Below, in pieces: positions 5,843 to 8,639 of a DNA stretch of 8,639 bases. Source of the DNA: an uncultured Eubacteriales bacterium (lineage in GTDB: Bacteria; Bacillota; Clostridia; Oscillospirales; CAG-272); assembly GCA_934477985.1 (NCBI GenBank), contig CAKSOR010000086.1:1-8639 (forward strand). Reading direction: 5' to 3'. Positions within the stretch are counted from its first letter, which is position 1; every line of letters starts with the position of its first letter. A model generated the notes under the pieces. The model saw only the letters and a list, made by a program, of their open reading frames with translations. It had not been told where the DNA came from and did no database searches. Both the position numbers and the translations under genes were made by a program.

Positions 5843-7036
5843 ATGTCAAAGAAGATTTCGATAGGCGCTTCAGTGGTGCTGATGCTGCTGGCGGCGCTAG
5901 TCACGTTTCAGATCACCTATGTCGGTCTCAGCAACAAGTACAAAAAGGAGCTGAATTCGGTCATCGAGTCGGAGAATCTTTTCTCGAAGCTCAGCATGGT
6001 CGACAGCTATTACCGTTCGCTTTACATCGGCGACATCGACGAGGAAACGCTCGTCGACGAAACGATTCGCGGCTATGTCTACGGTACGGGCGACAAATAC
6101 GCCTACTACCTCGACAAGGAGCAATACGCCGACCTTGTCTCGGATACCAACGCCGAGATGCAGGGAATCGGTGTCTATGTCATCTATCAGAACGATGTCA
6201 TCGAGATAATCAGCGTCATGCCCGACTCCCCGGCGCTTGAGGCAGGGATCGAGCCGGGCGACTCAGTCGTCTATGTGAACGGCGAATCGGTCGCGGAGCT
6301 CGGTTACAACGCCGCCATCTCGAAGCTCAAGGGCGAGGCGGGAACTTACGCAGAATTCACCGTTCTGCGCGGCGAGGAGCTGATCGACTACCGCATCAAG
6401 CGCGGTTATGTCAACGAACAGACGGTCATGAGCCGTGTGCTCGATTCCGACCCGACGATCGGAATCGTCAAGATACTCTCGTTTGACCTCGGAACTCCGG
6501 GGCAGTTCAAGGAAGCCTGCCAGACGCTCATTGACGGCGGCGTCAAGAAACTGATTTTCGATGTGCGCTACAACCCGGGCGGAGATCTCCGGTCGATAGT
6601 TGAGATACTCGACTATCTGCTGCCCGAAGGTCCGATTGTGCGCATCACAGACAAGGACGGAAATGTCACCGACACCTACACGTCCGACGCGAATGAGCTC
6701 GACCTGCCGATGTGCGTTCTGACGAACGGCTCGACCGCCAGCGCGGCTGAGCTCTTCACCTCGGCGCTCAAGGACTACAACAAGGCGACGGTTGTCGGCA
6801 CGAACACCTACGGAAAGGGAACCGTGCAGACGATAATCCCGCTTCCCGACGGCACCGGACTCGGAATTTCCTACCGGCTCTACTGCCCGCCGTTCTCGGA
6901 CAACTACGAGGGCGTCGGAATCGCGCCAGACGTCGAAGTCGAGCCCGACAAGTCGCTAGAGGGCAAAAACATCTATAAAATCACCGATTCTGAGGACAAT
7001 CAGCTTCAGAAGGCGGTTGAAATTCTCAATAAATAA
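5843..7036 (+). CDS. S41 family carboxyl-terminal processing protease (CtpA/CtpB-like)
   Basis: This is a serine protease of the C-terminal processing family, which trims or degrades secreted proteins from exposed C-termini. The 397-residue product starts with a hydrophobic signal/anchor (about 8-28), so the rest should be outside the membrane. A helical region (about 35-100, GYVYGTGDKYAYYLD at 77-91) is followed by a PDZ domain (about 105-185, MQGIGVYV and PDSPALEAGIEPGD). The protease core contains LIFDVRYNPGGDL (237-249), NGSTASAAELF (295-305) and NTYGKGTVQ (321-329). By alignment with E. coli Prc (S430, K455, Q459) the catalytic residues are S300, K325 and Q329, with the spacings matching exactly. 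The ATG is preceded by GAAAGG (5829-5834). It is 50 bp after the hydrolase gene with no terminator. It may control hydrolase levels, as Ctp proteases do in several bacteria; in this organism that is inference. Confidence 0.94.
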   Translation: MSKKISIGASVVLMLLAALVTFQITYVGLSNKYKKELNSVIESENLFSKLSMVDSYYRSLYIGDIDEETLVDETIRGYVYGTGDKYAYYLDKEQYADLVSDTNAEMQGIGVYVIYQNDVIEIISVMPDSPALEAGIEPGDSVVYVNGESVAELGYNAAISKLKGEAGTYAEFTVLRGEELIDYRIKRGYVNEQTVMSRVLDSDPTIGIVKILSFDLGTPGQFKEACQTLIDGGVKKLIFDVRYNPGGDLRSIVEILDYLLPEGPIVRITDKDGNVTDTYTSDANELDLPMCVLTNGSTASAAELFTSALKDYNKATVVGTNTYGKGTVQTIIPLPDGTGLGISYRLYCPPFSDNYEGVGIAPDVEVEPDKSLEGKNIYKITDSEDNQLQKAVEILNK

Positions 7037-7057
7037 CATCAAAGGGAGAAAATTACA

Positions 7058-7540
7058 ATGGCAAACAAACCTATGGTCCTCACCGCCGAAGGTCTCAAGA
7101 AGATGACCGATGAGCTCGATTACCTGAAAAATATAAAACGTGTCGAGGTCAAGGAAGCCCTCGCGGTCGCGCGTTCGTTCGGAGACCTCTCCGAGAACTC
7201 GGAGTACGACGAGGCGAAGAATGAGCAGGCGAAGGTCGAGACCCGCATCGGAGAGCTCGAGGAGATACTCAAGAACGTCGTCGTCATCAACGAGAATGAG
7301 CTCTCGGACGACACGGTCAACATGGGCATGACTGTCAAGGTCTACGACGAGGAGTACGACGAGGAAGACGAGTACAACATCGTCGGTACGAACGAGGCTG
7401 ACCCGCTTAAGAACAACATCTCGGATCAGTCGCCGATCGGCATGGCACTCATCGGCAAGAAGGTCGGCGAGGTCGCCGAGGTCGAGGCTCCCGACGGAAT
7501 CATCAAGCTCAAGATTCTCGAGATCAGAAAGAAAGCATAA
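7058..7540 (+). CDS. greA: Transcription elongation factor GreA
   Basis: GreA enters the secondary channel of RNA polymerase and stimulates cleavage of the backtracked transcript's 3' end, letting stalled elongation resume. The 160-residue protein has the normal length. An N-terminal antiparallel coiled coil (about 8-77) carries the tip motif SFGDLSENSEYDEAKNEQ (40-57). D43 and E46 correspond to the acidic residues (D41/E44 in E. coli) that position the catalytic magnesium. The C-terminal FKBP-like domain (about 82-158) includes ADPLKNNISDQSPIGMALIG and a closing beta strand. A very acidic segment, YDEEYDEEDEY at 95-105, is richer in aspartate and glutamate than is usual. The ATG follows AAGGGAG (7042-7048). 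It lies 21 bp after the protease gene and 28 bp before lysS; greA-lysS linkage is common in Bacillota. Confidence 0.97.
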   Translation: MANKPMVLTAEGLKKMTDELDYLKNIKRVEVKEALAVARSFGDLSENSEYDEAKNEQAKVETRIGELEEILKNVVVINENELSDDTVNMGMTVKVYDEEYDEEDEYNIVGTNEADPLKNNISDQSPIGMALIGKKVGEVAEVEAPDGIIKLKILEIRKKA

Positions 7541-7568
7541 ACAAATTTAAATAAAAGGACAGACGAAA

Positions 7569-8639
7569 ATGGCTGAAAATCAGAACAATCAGACCGAGCA
7601 GAACGTAAACGAACTCATCAAGGTCCGCCGTGAGAAGCTCGCCGCTTTACAGGAAGCCGGCAAGGACCCGTTCCGGATCACAAAGTACGACGTGACGCAC
7701 CACTCGTCGGACATCAAGGACAATTTCGATGAGATGAACGGCAAGACTGTCAGTGTCGCCGGACGACTGATGTCGAAGCGCATCATGGGCAAGGCGTCCT
7801 TCTGCCACATCCAGGATCTCAAGGGCAACATCCAGGCGTATGTCGCGCGCGACAATGTCGGCGAGGAAGAGTACGCGGCGTTCAAGAAGTTTGACATCGG
7901 CGATATCGTCGGAGTCAAGGGCGAGGTTTTCGCAACCAAGACCGGCGAGCCGTCGGTTCACGCTTCCGAAATTATTTTGCTCTCGAAGAGTCTCCAGATT
8001 CTCCCCGAGAAGTTCCACGGACTGACCAACACCGACATCCGCTACAGACAGCGTTATGTCGACCTCATAATGAACCCCGAGGTCAAGGACACCTTCATCA
8101 AGCGGTCGAAGATCATCAGCGCGATCAGGCGTTATCTCGATTCGCTCGGATTCATGGAGGTTGAGACTCCGATGCTCGTTTCTAACGCGGGCGGCGCGGC
8201 GGCGCGTCCGTTTGAGACGCATTTCAACGCTTTGGACGAGGATCTGAAGCTGAGAATTTCGCTCGAACTCTATCTGAAGAGACTGATTGTCGGCGGACTC
8301 GAGAGAGTCTATGAGATCGGACGCGTCTTCAGAAACGAGGGACTCGACACGCGTCACAATCCCGAGTTCACGCTGATGGAGCTGTATCAGGCATACACCG
8401 ACTACTACGGAATGATGGATCTGACCGAGAACATGTATCGTTACGTCGCGAATGAGGTGCTCGGGACGACGAAGATCGTTTACAACGGAGTCGAGATGGA
8501 TCTCGGCAAGCCGTTCGAGCGCATCACGATGGTCGACGCGGTCAAGAAGTACTCGGGAGTTGATTTCCACGAGATCAAGACGCTCGAGGAGGCGCGCAAG
8601 GTCGCGGACGAGAAGGGAATTCACTACGAAAAGCGCCAC
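7569..8639 (+). CDS. lysS: Lysyl-tRNA synthetase, class II (partial, 3' end outside window)
   Basis: LysS charges tRNA-Lys with lysine using ATP, in the cytoplasm. The visible 357 codons are open to the window edge, so the gene is cut by the window rather than broken; the family is usually near 490-500 residues. It has an N-terminal helix and OB-fold anticodon-binding domain (about 55-140; TVSVAGRLMSKRIMGKASFC at 60-79). The linker RYRQRYVDLI (158-167) follows, then class II motif 1 (about 182-202, ending VETPML) and motif 2 (about 246-275), with ERVYEIGRVFRNEGLDTRHN (245-264) and PEFTLMELY. The GGAAARPF at 208-215 is also typical. Motif 3 and the C-terminus lie beyond the edge. The ATG has AAAAGGA (7553-7559) at nine bases. 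After codon 26 the visible gene contains no TTA, CTA or TCA codons, in keeping with strong codon bias and high expression. Confidence 0.97.
   Translation, partial: MAENQNNQTEQNVNELIKVRREKLAALQEAGKDPFRITKYDVTHHSSDIKDNFDEMNGKTVSVAGRLMSKRIMGKASFCHIQDLKGNIQAYVARDNVGEEEYAAFKKFDIGDIVGVKGEVFATKTGEPSVHASEIILLSKSLQILPEKFHGLTNTDIRYRQRYVDLIMNPEVKDTFIKRSKIISAIRRYLDSLGFMEVETPMLVSNAGGAAARPFETHFNALDEDLKLRISLELYLKRLIVGGLERVYEIGRVFRNEGLDTRHNPEFTLMELYQAYTDYYGMMDLTENMYRYVANEVLGTTKIVYNGVEMDLGKPFERITMVDAVKKYSGVDFHEIKTLEEARKVADEKGIHYEKRH

Noticed and set aside
7647..8639. Long antisense open frame (330 codons, open to the edge) opposite lysS
   Set aside because: It is codon-aligned with lysS, so it is open simply because lysS avoids TTA, CTA and TCA codons. 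Its product is a repetitive mix of L, V, D, E and R with no family features, and lysS is certain on the other strand.

Overview
This 8.6 kb window looks like a chromosomal housekeeping segment from a Gram-positive member of the Bacillota, most likely the Clostridia. The evidence is the purine-rich Shine-Dalgarno sites before most genes, a textbook sigma-A promoter, FtsEX with a secreted coiled-coil murein hydrolase, a PucR/CdaR-type regulator and a greA-lysS pair. Coding DNA is moderately GC-rich, while promoter regions are very AT-rich. All supported genes are on the + strand. I see no mobile element, CRISPR array, tRNA or rRNA. The exact genus cannot be told from the sequence.

Layout. (1) 1-1662: a -10 element near the left edge, rsmE (16S rRNA m3U1498 methyltransferase) and an unrecognised membrane protein with about eight membrane segments. 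The start of the membrane gene is separated from its best Shine-Dalgarno by a perfect six-bp stem-loop. (2) 1663-2945: a consensus promoter (TTGAAA, 17 bp, TATAAT) with an inverted repeat across its start region, a PucR/CdaR-type regulator gene with very strong codon bias, and a strong intrinsic-terminator-like hairpin. (3) 2964-7036: ftsE and ftsX (overlapping by four bases), a secreted coiled-coil M23 peptidase and an S41 carboxyl-terminal processing protease. (4) 7058-8639: greA and lysS; lysS runs off the right edge.

How the genes work together. FtsE (ATPase) and FtsX (membrane subunit) form the type VII ABC-like complex that, in studied bacteria, switches on a coiled-coil murein hydrolase outside the membrane. 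The adjacent hydrolase has the coiled coil expected of such a partner, plus an M23 domain with its metal and catalytic residues intact. The following S41 protease is anchored outside the membrane and could process or turn over the hydrolase; this is an inference. greA and lysS are transcription and translation housekeeping genes that probably share the downstream transcript.

Most interesting points. The ftsE leader contains a terminator-like hairpin ending about 20 nt before the start codon, with no visible promoter after it. A third copy of the stem core TCCGG lies in the ftsE ribosome-binding site, so the leader could act as a switch. The upstream regulator gene has the promoter and codon use of a highly expressed gene. 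No clearly new multi-gene system is evident; the region is mostly recognisable core genes with some unusual regulatory architecture.
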